A stretch of 64,000 bases of DNA from SPDF01 sp963812085 (GTDB lineage Bacteria > Gemmatimonadota > Gemmatimonadetes > Gemmatimonadales > GWC2-71-9), in the NCBI GenBank assembly GCA_963812085.1, contig CAWETL010000003.1:124001-188000 (forward strand), in the 5' to 3' direction. A program made the translations under genes and the position numbers. The notes beneath the pieces were generated by a model. It searched no databases. It was not told where the DNA came from and worked only from the letters and a program-made list of their open reading frames with translations. Each line of letters begins with the position of its first letter. The stretch's first letter is position 1. Below are positions 17,382 through 26,829 of this stretch, piece after piece.

Positions 17382-19675
17382 CGGACCGGGAAGGCCTCGC
17401 CGTCCGCGTGACGGGCGTGGTGCAGGGAGTGGGCTTCCGCCCGTTCGTGCACCGCCTCGCCGCGCGCCACCACCTCGATGGCTGGGTGCTCAACGCCGCT
17501 GGCGACGTGCAGATCGAGATCGAAGGCAGCCCCGATTCCCTGCGCGATTTCCTGGCGGCGCTCGAAGGGGAGGCGCCCCCGCTCGCGCGCATCGAGCGGA
17601 TCGACGTGGCCCACCGCCCTGCCACGGGGCTCTCGGGCTTCGAGATCGAGCGGAGCCGCGACGAGCCCGACCGCCGGCAGCCGGTGTCGCCGGACGTGGC
17701 GGTCTGCGACGCCTGCGCGGCGGAGTTGCACGATCCCGCCAATCGGCGCTTCGGTTACCCGTTCATCACCTGCACCGATTGCGGTCCCCGCTTCACCGTC
17801 ATCGAGTCGATGCCGTACGACCGTGAGCGCACCAGCATGGCGGTCTTCACGCAGTGCCCGGACTGCCGGCGCGAGTACGAGTCGCCGGGCGACCGCCGGC
17901 ATCATTCGGAGACCAACAGCTGCGCTGCCTGCGGCCCGCGCCTCTGGTACACCTTGCCCGACGGCGCCGCCCGGACTGCCGGCGTTGACGAGGCGGTCGA
18001 GGCGGCGGCCCGGCTCCTCCGTACCAGCGGGGTGCTCGCGGTCCGCGGGTTGGGCGGATTTCAGCTCGCGGTCGACGCCACCGATCCGGTCGCAGTCGGC
18101 CGGCTGCGGGAGCGGAAGCGGCGCCCGGCCAAGCCGCTCGCCGTCATGGTGCGGACCCTCGAGGACGCCCGCCGGATCGGGCGGGTGGGGGACGTCGAGG
18201 CGGAGCTGCTTCGCTCCGCGGAGCGGCCGATCGTGCTGCTTGGTCGGTCGGGAGGAACGGCGCTGGCCGAAGGCGTGGCGCCCGGGATGGCCTGGGTCGG
18301 CGTGATGCTGCCGACCACGCCGCTCCACCACCTGCTGCTCGACCAGGTCCGCCGGCCGCTGGTGATGACGAGCGGCAACCAGAGCGACGAGCCGATCGCC
18401 ACGGGGAACGCCGAGGCGCTCGCCCGGCTCGCCGGCATCGCGGATGGCTTCCTGCTGCACGACCGCGAGATCGTGGCCCGGTACGACGACTCGGTGGTGC
18501 GTTCCACCCGGACGGGACCGATCCTGCTGCGCCGCGCCCGCGGCTACGCCCCGCTGCCGCTGGAACTGCCGGTCGCGAGCCCGGCGCCGCTGCTGGCGGT
18601 GGGCCCGCACCTCAAGAACACCTTCACGCTCGTGCATGGCGCGCGCGCCTACGTGAGCCAGCATATCGGGGACCTCGAGAACCTCGAGACCCTCGAGCAT
18701 TTCCAGGCCGCGCTCACCCGCTATCGCCGGCTGTTCCGGATCGAGCCGACCGCCGTGGTGCACGACCTGCACCCGGGGTATTTCTCCACGCGGGTGGCGG
18801 AGCAGCTGGGGTTGCCGATCTTGCCGCCGGTCCAGCACCATCACGCGCACGCGGCGGCGGTCCTCGCCGAGCACGGCCGGACTGATTCCGTCCTGGCGGT
18901 GACTTTCGACGGCGTCGGATACGGGGAAGACGGCACGGTGTGGGGCGGGGAGTTCCTGGTGGCCGACCTGACCGGTTTCCGCCGCGTCGGCCACCTCCGC
19001 CCCGCGCCCCTTCCCGGCGGCGACCTCGCGGCTCGCGCCCCATGGCGCGCCGCGCTGGGCTACCTGGCGCTGGACCGGCACCTCGAGCCGGCGTTCGGCC
19101 TGGCGCTTGAGCGCGTTCCGCCCGCCGAACGGACGATCGTCGAGCTGCAGGTGGAACGGGGGCTGAACAGCCCGTGGGCCACCTCGATGGGGCGGCTCTT
19201 CGACGCCGCCGCCGCGGTGCTCGGTGTCCGCCACACGGCGGAATTCGAGGGGCAGGCCGCGATGGAGCTCGAGTCTCTCGCGGGGCAGCGGATCGCCTCC
19301 GAGGTCCGGCTCGGGATCGGCCGAGGCGGGGACGGCGCCTGGGAGATCGATCCGCTGCACCTGTTGGCGGTGCTCGGCTCCCGCCGGCAGCGGGGGGACG
19401 ACGTGGCCGACCTGGCCGCGGATTTCCACGCCAGCATCGCGTGGGCCACCGCCGAGGTCGTCCGCCACCTCGTGGAGGACACGGGGATCACCACCGTGGC
19501 GCTCGGCGGGGGTACCTTCCAGAACGCGCGGCTCCTGACCTCGTTGACCGGGCGCCTCGAAGGATTCGGTCTGACGGTGCTCAGCCCGAAACGACTCGGA
19601 CCGAACGACGGCGCCGTGAGCTACGGCCAGGCCGCGGTGGCCGCGGCGCGGCTGGCCCAGGGCATCACCGGCTGA
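17333..19675 (+). CDS. hypF: Carbamoyltransferase HypF
   Basis: Makes the thiocarbamate on HypE from carbamoyl phosphate, the source of the CN ligands. Domains in order: acylphosphatase (VQGVGFRPFVHRLA), two zinc fingers (CDACAAEL with CTDCGPRF; CPDCRREY with CAACGPR), YrdC-like nucleotide domain (KRRPAKPLAVMV), and Kae1-like carbamoyltransferase (QHHHAHAAAVLAEH; TFDGVGYGEDGTVWGGE; ALGGGTFQN). The start is uncertain. GTG 17333, with gaggggc upstream, keeps the first acylphosphatase strand (LAVRVTGVV) but overlaps hypB by 49 bases. GTG 17408 avoids the overlap but cuts into that strand. Length is 780 or 755 residues, both normal. Confidence 0.93.
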   Translation: MVRLPPAAGPAPRPGLTDREGLAVRVTGVVQGVGFRPFVHRLAARHHLDGWVLNAAGDVQIEIEGSPDSLRDFLAALEGEAPPLARIERIDVAHRPATGLSGFEIERSRDEPDRRQPVSPDVAVCDACAAELHDPANRRFGYPFITCTDCGPRFTVIESMPYDRERTSMAVFTQCPDCRREYESPGDRRHHSETNSCAACGPRLWYTLPDGAARTAGVDEAVEAAARLLRTSGVLAVRGLGGFQLAVDATDPVAVGRLRERKRRPAKPLAVMVRTLEDARRIGRVGDVEAELLRSAERPIVLLGRSGGTALAEGVAPGMAWVGVMLPTTPLHHLLLDQVRRPLVMTSGNQSDEPIATGNAEALARLAGIADGFLLHDREIVARYDDSVVRSTRTGPILLRRARGYAPLPLELPVASPAPLLAVGPHLKNTFTLVHGARAYVSQHIGDLENLETLEHFQAALTRYRRLFRIEPTAVVHDLHPGYFSTRVAEQLGLPILPPVQHHHAHAAAVLAEHGRTDSVLAVTFDGVGYGEDGTVWGGEFLVADLTGFRRVGHLRPAPLPGGDLAARAPWRAALGYLALDRHLEPAFGLALERVPPAERTIVELQVERGLNSPWATSMGRLFDAAAAVLGVRHTAEFEGQAAMELESLAGQRIASEVRLGIGRGGDGAWEIDPLHLLAVLGSRRQRGDDVADLAADFHASIAWATAEVVRHLVEDTGITTVALGGGTFQNARLLTSLTGRLEGFGLTVLSPKRLGPNDGAVSYGQAAVAAARLAQGITG

Positions 19676-19691
19676 CATCCCAGGAGGATTC

Positions 19692-19946
19692 ATGTGTCTC
19701 GGCATTCCAGGGCGGATCGTGGACATCCGCGGCGATCGCGGCCTCCCGATGGGCACCGTGGACTTCGGCGGGGTCCGCCGGGACGTCTGCCTCGCCTACG
19801 TGGCCGATGAGGTGTCCGTGGGTGACTACGTCGTCGTGCACGTCGGGTTCGCCATCTCCCGGGTGGACGAGGAAGAAGCCACCCGGACCTACGAGATGCT
19901 GCGCGAAATGAGCCTGCTCGAGGGCGAGCTGGGGGCGGCCCCATGA
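19692..19946 (+). CDS. hypC: Hydrogenase assembly chaperone HypC
   Basis: An 84-residue chaperone that carries the Fe(CN)2CO unit with HypD and docks on the large subunit. It begins MCLGIPGRIV, with the essential Cys2 after the initiator Met. The beta-barrel core follows (GTVDFGGVRRDVCLAYV, VGDYVVVHVGFAISRVD). A clean ribosome-binding site (aggagg) precedes the ATG by a few bases. It overlaps hypD by four bases. Confidence 0.96.
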   Translation: MCLGIPGRIVDIRGDRGLPMGTVDFGGVRRDVCLAYVADEVSVGDYVVVHVGFAISRVDEEEATRTYEMLREMSLLEGELGAAP

Positions 19947-21052
19947 AGTACCTCAACGAATACCGCGACCCCGCCGTCGCCCGCGGCCTCGTCCGGCAGA
20001 TCCTCGACACCGCCACGCGCCGGTGGGTGCTGATGGAGGTCTGCGGCGGCCAGACCCACACCATCGTCAAGCAGGGGCTCGACGAGATCCTGGCGCCGGC
20101 CGTCGAGATGATCCACGGCCCGGGCTGTCCGGTGTGCGTCACCTCGCTGGAACAGATCGACAAGGCCCTCAACCTGGCCGCCCGGCCGGAAGTGCTGTTC
20201 ACCTCCTTCGGGGACATGCTCCGCGTGCCGGGCAGCGAGTGTGACCTGCAGCAGGTCCGCGCCCGGGGCGGGGACGTGCGCGTGGTGTACTCCCCGCTCG
20301 ACGCGCTCGAGCTCGCCATCAGGCATCCCGAGCGGCAGGTGGTGTTCTTCGCCGTCGGCTTCGAGACCACCGCCCCCGCCAACGCGATGGCCGTCTGGCG
20401 CGCGCGTGAGCTGGGCGTGCCCAACTTCAGCGTGCTGGTCTCGCACGTGACGGTGCCGCCGGCCATGATCGCCATCCTCGACGCCCCGGACAACCGGGTC
20501 CAGGGGTTCCTGGCCGCCGGCCACGTCTGCAGCGTGATGGGATGGACGGAGTACGAGCCGATCGCGGCGCGCTACAAGGTGCCGATCGTGGTGACCGGCT
20601 TCGAGCCGGTGGACATCCTCGAGGGGATCGCCCTCGCCGTCCGCCAGCTCGAGGAGGGACGCCACGAGGTCGAGAACCAGTACGTCCGGGCGGTGCGCCG
20701 CGCCGGCACGCCGCCGGCGAAGGATCTCGTCTTTCAAATCTTCGAGCTGGCTGACCGGAAGTGGCGCGGCGTGGGGACCATTCCGCGGAGCGGGCTGGTG
20801 CTCCGGCCGGAGTTCGCCGACTTCGACGCCGAATTGCGGTTCGGACTCGGCTCCATGGAGGTGGAGGAACCGGCCGAATGCCGCGCCGGCGAGGTGCTCC
20901 GCGGCACCCTCAAGCCGCTCGAGTGTCCCGCCTTCGGCACGATCTGCACGCCGGAGCATCCGCTTGGCGCGCCCATGGTCTCCTCGGAAGGGGCCTGTGC
21001 GGCCTACTACAACTACGGCCGCCATCGCGCGGCCACCGCCGCGGAGTCCTGA
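19943..21052 (+). CDS. hypD: Hydrogenase formation protein HypD
   Basis: Fe-S scaffold of 369 residues on which the Fe(CN)2CO moiety is assembled. The conserved motifs are present: EVCGGQTHTI, HGPGCPVCVT, FAVGFETTAP, AAGHVCSVMG, and the C-terminal cluster region with ECPAFGTICTPEHPLGAPMV. Length is typical. It starts at the ATGA overlap with hypC. Confidence 0.97.
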   Translation: MKYLNEYRDPAVARGLVRQILDTATRRWVLMEVCGGQTHTIVKQGLDEILAPAVEMIHGPGCPVCVTSLEQIDKALNLAARPEVLFTSFGDMLRVPGSECDLQQVRARGGDVRVVYSPLDALELAIRHPERQVVFFAVGFETTAPANAMAVWRARELGVPNFSVLVSHVTVPPAMIAILDAPDNRVQGFLAAGHVCSVMGWTEYEPIAARYKVPIVVTGFEPVDILEGIALAVRQLEEGRHEVENQYVRAVRRAGTPPAKDLVFQIFELADRKWRGVGTIPRSGLVLRPEFADFDAELRFGLGSMEVEEPAECRAGEVLRGTLKPLECPAFGTICTPEHPLGAPMVSSEGACAAYYNYGRHRAATAAES

Positions 21053-21053
21053 G

Positions 21054-22112
21054 GTGTCGGCGACGCTCGGCGCCGGTCCCGCCTGCCCGGTGCCCCTGGT
21101 GGCCACCGACCGCGTCCAGCTCGGACACGGCTCCGGCGGGAAGATGAGCGCCGCCCTGCTCCGCGACCGGTTCCTGCCCCATTTCAGCAACGCGTTCCTC
21201 GCGCAACTCGGCGACGCCGCCGTCCTCCCGGTGCACGGGGGCGAGGTGGCGCTCTCCACCGACACCTTCGTGGTCCATCCCGTCGAGTTCCCCGGGGGGA
21301 ACATCGGCTCGTTGTCGGTGCACGGCACGCTGAACGACCTGGCGATGATGGGTGCGCGGCCGCTCTACCTGACGGCGGGGTTCGTACTCGAGGAGGGGCT
21401 CGAGATGGCCCTGCTCGACCGGGTCATCGCCTCGATGGCCCGCGCGGCCGACGCCGCGGGCGTGCCCATCGTGACCGGCGACACGAAGGTGGTCGAGCGG
21501 GGCAAGGCCGACTTGCTCTACATCAACACGACCGGCGTCGGACTCCTCCGGGAGGAGTTCCGCCCCGCGCCCCACCGGGCCCGCCCGGGCGACGTCGTGC
21601 TGGTGAGCGGTCCGATCGGCTCCCACGGCATGGCCATCATGACCGCGCGCGAAGGCATCGCGTTCGAGGCGGCCATCGAGAGCGACTGCGCCACGCTGTT
21701 CCCGCTGGTCGAGCGGCTGCGCGAGGCGGTGGGCCCGGCCGTCCACGTGCTGCGCGACCCGACCCGCGGCGGCGTCGCGAGCGCGCTGAACGAGATCGCC
21801 GCTGCCTCGGGCGTGGGGGTGGTGCTCGAGGACGCCGTGCTCCCGGTGCCGGGCCCCGTGGCGTCCGCCTGCGACCTGCTCGGTCTCGATGTCCTGTACG
21901 TGGCCAACGAAGGCGTCCTCGTGGCGTTCGTGGCCGCCGACGCGGCCCAGGCGGCGCTCGCCGCGCTCCGGAGCCATCCGCTCGGCGCCTCGGCGGTCAT
22001 TGCCGGCACGGCCGTCCCCGGGCATCCCGGGATGGTCGTGCTGCGGACCGGTCTCGGAGGCACCCGCATCGTCGACATGCTCCCAGGCGACCAGCTTCCC
22101 CGCATCTGCTGA
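21054..22112 (+). CDS. hypE: Hydrogenase expression/formation protein HypE
   Basis: PurM-like ATPase that dehydrates the C-terminal thiocarbamate to thiocyanate. It has 352 residues and starts with GTG 21054, one base after the hypD stop. The signature GHGSGGKM is followed by GDAAVLP, ALSTDTFVV, GNIGSLSVHGTLNDLAMMGA and RDPTRGGVASALNEIA. The chain ends in PRIC, the C-terminal Cys that accepts the carbamoyl group. It is the last gene of the hydrogenase operon; a strong hairpin follows at 22144-22170. Confidence 0.96.
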   Translation: MSATLGAGPACPVPLVATDRVQLGHGSGGKMSAALLRDRFLPHFSNAFLAQLGDAAVLPVHGGEVALSTDTFVVHPVEFPGGNIGSLSVHGTLNDLAMMGARPLYLTAGFVLEEGLEMALLDRVIASMARAADAAGVPIVTGDTKVVERGKADLLYINTTGVGLLREEFRPAPHRARPGDVVLVSGPIGSHGMAIMTAREGIAFEAAIESDCATLFPLVERLREAVGPAVHVLRDPTRGGVASALNEIAAASGVGVVLEDAVLPVPGPVASACDLLGLDVLYVANEGVLVAFVAADAAQAALAALRSHPLGASAVIAGTAVPGHPGMVVLRTGLGGTRIVDMLPGDQLPRIC

Positions 22113-22143
22113 CAGCCAGTCAGCTTGCCGCTCCCGCTGGCTC

Positions 22144-22170
22144 CGCGCCCCGCCTAGATTGCGGGGCGCG
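22144..22170 (+). terminator. Strong GC hairpin after the hydrogenase operon
   Basis: Ten-base perfect arms (cgcgccccgc and complement) enclose the 7-base loop ctagatt. The loop itself contains TAGATT (22155-22160), which could also serve as a -10 element for the gene at 22203. Terminator and promoter may therefore overlap here. Confidence 0.65.
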
Positions 22171-22202
22171 TTGTATCAGACCCCATTCGCCGAAAGATTC
22201 CG

Positions 22203-22991
22203 ATGGCTTCCAAGACGATCCGGTGCCCCTCCTGCGGCGCCGAAGCCGAGGGCAACTTCTGTCGCCAGTGCGGTGCCGGCCTGGCCCCCAGGAACTGCCC
22301 GTCCTGTCAGGCGCAGGTGCCGCCTGGTGCCCGATTTTGCACGAAGTGCGGCACTCCAACGGCCGGCGGGAAGGCCGCCTCGGCGCCCGGCGACAAGAAG
22401 GCGTGGGCCATCGCCGCGGTCGCGGCGTCATTGGCCCTGGTGGCCATCCTGGCGCTCGTGGTCCGCGGGAACAGTGGCTCGCCCAGCGCCGCAGGCCCGG
22501 TGGACGCCGGCGGGTCAGCAGCGCCGTTCGCCGACGCCGCGGGCGGGGGCGGCACGCCGCCGGACCTGAGCACCATGACGCCGCGGGAGCGTTTCGACCG
22601 GCTGTACAACCGGATCATGCGCGCCTCCGAGTCGGGGGATCAGCAGACCGTCACCACCTTCACGCCGATGGCCTTGATGGCCTACCAGCAGCTGGACACC
22701 GTGGACGCCGACGCGCGGTTCCATCTTGCAACGCTGAAGCTGCATGGGGGCGATGTGGCGAGCGCCGTCGCGATCGCGGATACGATTTTGCAGCAAAATC
22801 CCGGGCATCTCTTCGGGTACATTCTGCAGGGAACCGCCGCTCGCTGGAACAAGGACGACAAGGCCCTCAAAAAGGCCTACGCGGCCTTTCTGGCACATTA
22901 CGATGCAGAGATCAAGAAGGCGCGGCCGGAGTATGCCGATCATCAGCGGATGATGGACGACTTCCACCAGGCGGCGCTGGCAGGCAAGTGA
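22203..22991 (+). CDS. Double zinc-ribbon, single-pass membrane protein with TPR-like periplasmic domain
   Basis: Two cytoplasmic zinc ribbons lie at residues 8-50 (CPSCGAEAEGNFCRQCG, then CPSCQAQVPPGARFCTKCG). A hydrophobic helix (about 67-87) and a Gly/Ala/Pro linker follow, then a helical C-terminal domain from residue 120 that reads like tetratricopeptide repeats (RFHLATLKLHGGDVASAVAI, NPGHLFGYILQGTAARWNKD). It stands just ahead of ccmE, and a second zinc-ribbon protein closes the ccm cluster. It may help assemble cytochrome c, for example apocytochrome handling as by CcmI TPRs. That role is inference. Confidence 0.75.
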   Translation: MASKTIRCPSCGAEAEGNFCRQCGAGLAPRNCPSCQAQVPPGARFCTKCGTPTAGGKAASAPGDKKAWAIAAVAASLALVAILALVVRGNSGSPSAAGPVDAGGSAAPFADAAGGGGTPPDLSTMTPRERFDRLYNRIMRASESGDQQTVTTFTPMALMAYQQLDTVDADARFHLATLKLHGGDVASAVAIADTILQQNPGHLFGYILQGTAARWNKDDKALKKAYAAFLAHYDAEIKKARPEYADHQRMMDDFHQAALAGK

Positions 22992-23108
22992 GCCTGAAAC
23001 CATCGTGAAGATCTGTTCATTTGGCTTCTCGGCCCTTGCTAGGAGGGCGTCATCGCCCGATTTTCGAGGAGTCCAGTCGGGATACAGTCTCTCGCAGGGA
23101 GATGGCTT

Positions 23109-23519
23109 ATGAAGGCGGGTCACAAGTTTCTCTTCGGCGCCGTGTTGATCGTCGGCAGCGTGAGCCTCTTGATGTTCCAGGGAGTCAAGGAGACTGGCGT
23201 CTACTTCCTCACTCCCACTGAGTTGGCCTCGAAGGCCTCGGCCGATCCCACCTTCCACAACGTGGGGGTGAAGATGGGAGCCCGGGTAGTTCCCGGTTCG
23301 GTCAAGCGCGATGCGGCCACCCAGACCGTCGACTTCCAGGTGACCGACGGCGCCAAGGTCTACCCCGTCACCTACCGGGGCCTGGTGCCGGACACCTTCA
23401 CCGATGCGAGCGACATCGAGGTCGTGGTGGAGGGCCGGCTGGGCACCGACGGCGTCTTCCACGCCACCGACGTGCTGGCCAAGTGCGGATCGCGGTACGA
23501 AGCTGTCCCCAAGGCCTGA
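23109..23519 (+). CDS. ccmE: Cytochrome c maturation haem chaperone CcmE, Cys (CxxxY) variant
   Basis: A 136-residue periplasmic haem chaperone with an N-terminal anchor helix (KFLFGAVLIVGSVSLLMF) and an OB-fold (VKRDAATQTVDFQVTDG, VTYRGLVPDTF, VVVEGRLGTDGVFHATDVLAKC). The haem-attachment position, His in the common HxxxY motif, is Cys126 here, within LAKCGSRYEA, and Tyr130 is kept. Such CxxxY CcmE proteins are known from archaea and Desulfovibrio-type systems. A leader of about 115 bases with aggaggg precedes the gene. Confidence 0.93.
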   Translation: MKAGHKFLFGAVLIVGSVSLLMFQGVKETGVYFLTPTELASKASADPTFHNVGVKMGARVVPGSVKRDAATQTVDFQVTDGAKVYPVTYRGLVPDTFTDASDIEVVVEGRLGTDGVFHATDVLAKCGSRYEAVPKA

Positions 23520-23525
23520 TCGTCG

Positions 23526-25556
<2,031 letters not shown>

Positions 25557-25557
25557 C

Positions 25558-26193
25558 ATGGCCCAGTCGGTGACAGGCCGCCGGAACTTCCTCCGGCAGG
25601 TGGCGCTGGGCGGGATGGCGGTGTTGGGCACCCGCGCCGCGATGGCGCAGGGACAGGCGCCGGCGCAGGAACCGGCGCTGCCAGGGGGCGGCGCGAACGG
25701 CACCCTCTACAACCCGGGGGTCGTCCAGGAGCGCGCGCCGACGGTCTCGGCGGACAACGACGACTTCATCATGGCCGTCGAGAAGACGCTGAAGTGCCAG
25801 TGCGGCTGCAACCTGGACGTGTACACCTGCCGGACGACCGACTTCACCTGCACCACATCCCCGGCGCTCCACCGCGACATCGTGGCGCTCCGGAACCGCG
25901 GCATGACGGCCGCCCAGATCCGGGAAGATTTCGTCCGGCAGTACGGCGAGCAGGCGCTGATGGCGCCGAAGCCGGAGGGCTTCAACCTGGCCGGGTATTT
26001 CGTGCCCGGTGTGCTGATGCTCCTCGGGATCGGGGCCTTGAGCCTCTGGATCGCGCGCCGCCAGCGGCAGGTCGCCCTCGCCCCGACCGGGCACGACGCG
26101 TCCGATGCCACTTTTGATTCCGCCGCGCTCTCGGGGGCGACCCCGGAAGAACTCGAGCGGCTCAAGCGCGCACTGTCCGAGGTGAAAGACTGA
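25558..26193 (+). CDS. ccmH: CcmH-family cytochrome c maturation protein
   Basis: Thiol-reducing CcmH/CycL-type subunit of 211 residues. The N-terminus has a twin-arginine-like signal (GRRNFLRQVALGGMAVLG). The redox region is unusual: instead of a single LRCxxC it reads LKCQCGCNLDVYTC, followed by DFTC, giving five cysteines within about 17 residues. The three-helix bundle continues with HRDIVALRNRGMTAAQIREDFVRQYG and ends with a membrane helix (GYFVPGVLMLLGIGALSLWI). One-base overlap with the next gene, one-base gap after ccmF. Confidence 0.88.
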   Translation: MAQSVTGRRNFLRQVALGGMAVLGTRAAMAQGQAPAQEPALPGGGANGTLYNPGVVQERAPTVSADNDDFIMAVEKTLKCQCGCNLDVYTCRTTDFTCTTSPALHRDIVALRNRGMTAAQIREDFVRQYGEQALMAPKPEGFNLAGYFVPGVLMLLGIGALSLWIARRQRQVALAPTGHDASDATFDSAALSGATPEELERLKRALSEVKD

Positions 26194-26713
26194 TGTGGAT
26201 CGAAGTGATTGCCGCCGCGATGGTGGGGATTTCTCTGCTCTGGCTGGTCTTCGAGCCGCTCTTCACGCGACCTTCCCAGGCCGCGGCCGCGGCCGCGGCC
26301 GCGCGGCCGCCCTCGACGCCCTCGACGAGATGGAAGACACGCGCAGCGGCGTGGCACTCACGGCGCTGAAGGAAATCGAGTTCGACCGGGAGACGGGCAA
26401 GCTGAGCGAGGCCGACTATGGTTTCCTCAAGCAGAAGTACACGGTCGAGGCGCTCGCCGCCCTTCGCGAGGAAGCGGACGAGGCCCCCACGGACGTCGAG
26501 GCGCAGGTGGCCGCCCGCGTCGAGACCATTCGCGCCGGGGGCGCCCAGCACGCCGACTGCCCCATGTGCGGCATCATGCTCGAGCCCGGCGCCCGCTACT
26601 GCTCCGCCTGCGGCCACAAGGTTGGCGCCCCGGCCACCTGCCGGAGCTGCGGCAGCGAGCTGCCGGCCGGCACCCGCTTTTGCGGCAGTTGCGGCGGCCG
26701 GGTCGCGGCCTGA
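26193..26713 (+). CDS. Membrane-anchored CcmI-like N-terminus with double zinc ribbon, apparent frameshift
   Basis: The ATG at 26193 overlaps the ccmH stop and gives MWIEVIAAAMVGISLLWLVF, a membrane helix, followed by PLFTRPSQ and an Ala run. The frame then breaks in the (gcggcc)n tract; one missing base near 26303 restores LDALDEM and the rest. After repair the protein is about 173 residues. The middle part reads LTALKEIEFDRETGKLSEADY, the pattern of short membrane proteins beside ccmH. Two zinc ribbons follow (CPMCGIMLEPGARYCSACG and CRSCGSELPAGTRFCGSCG). It pairs in style with the gene at 22203. Confidence 0.75.
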
Positions 26714-26829
26714 AACGAATCCTCCGCTCTAGCCCTCCCGTAGTCCAGAGTTAGGATACCCACCGGGCCTTGTCGGGCCCGTGTCGCTACGCTCTCGCAA
26801 CTCCCTCTCATTGTTCTGTGGAGCTCGCC

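Noticed and set aside
17195..19756. Long minus-strand frame opposite hypF
   Set aside because: Shadow of hypF; no recognisable domain, Arg/Gly/Pro-rich.
26281..26310. gcggcc repeat as a regulatory or recombination element
   Set aside because: It encodes an Ala-rich linker in the gene at 26193; its only notable effect is the probable base error.
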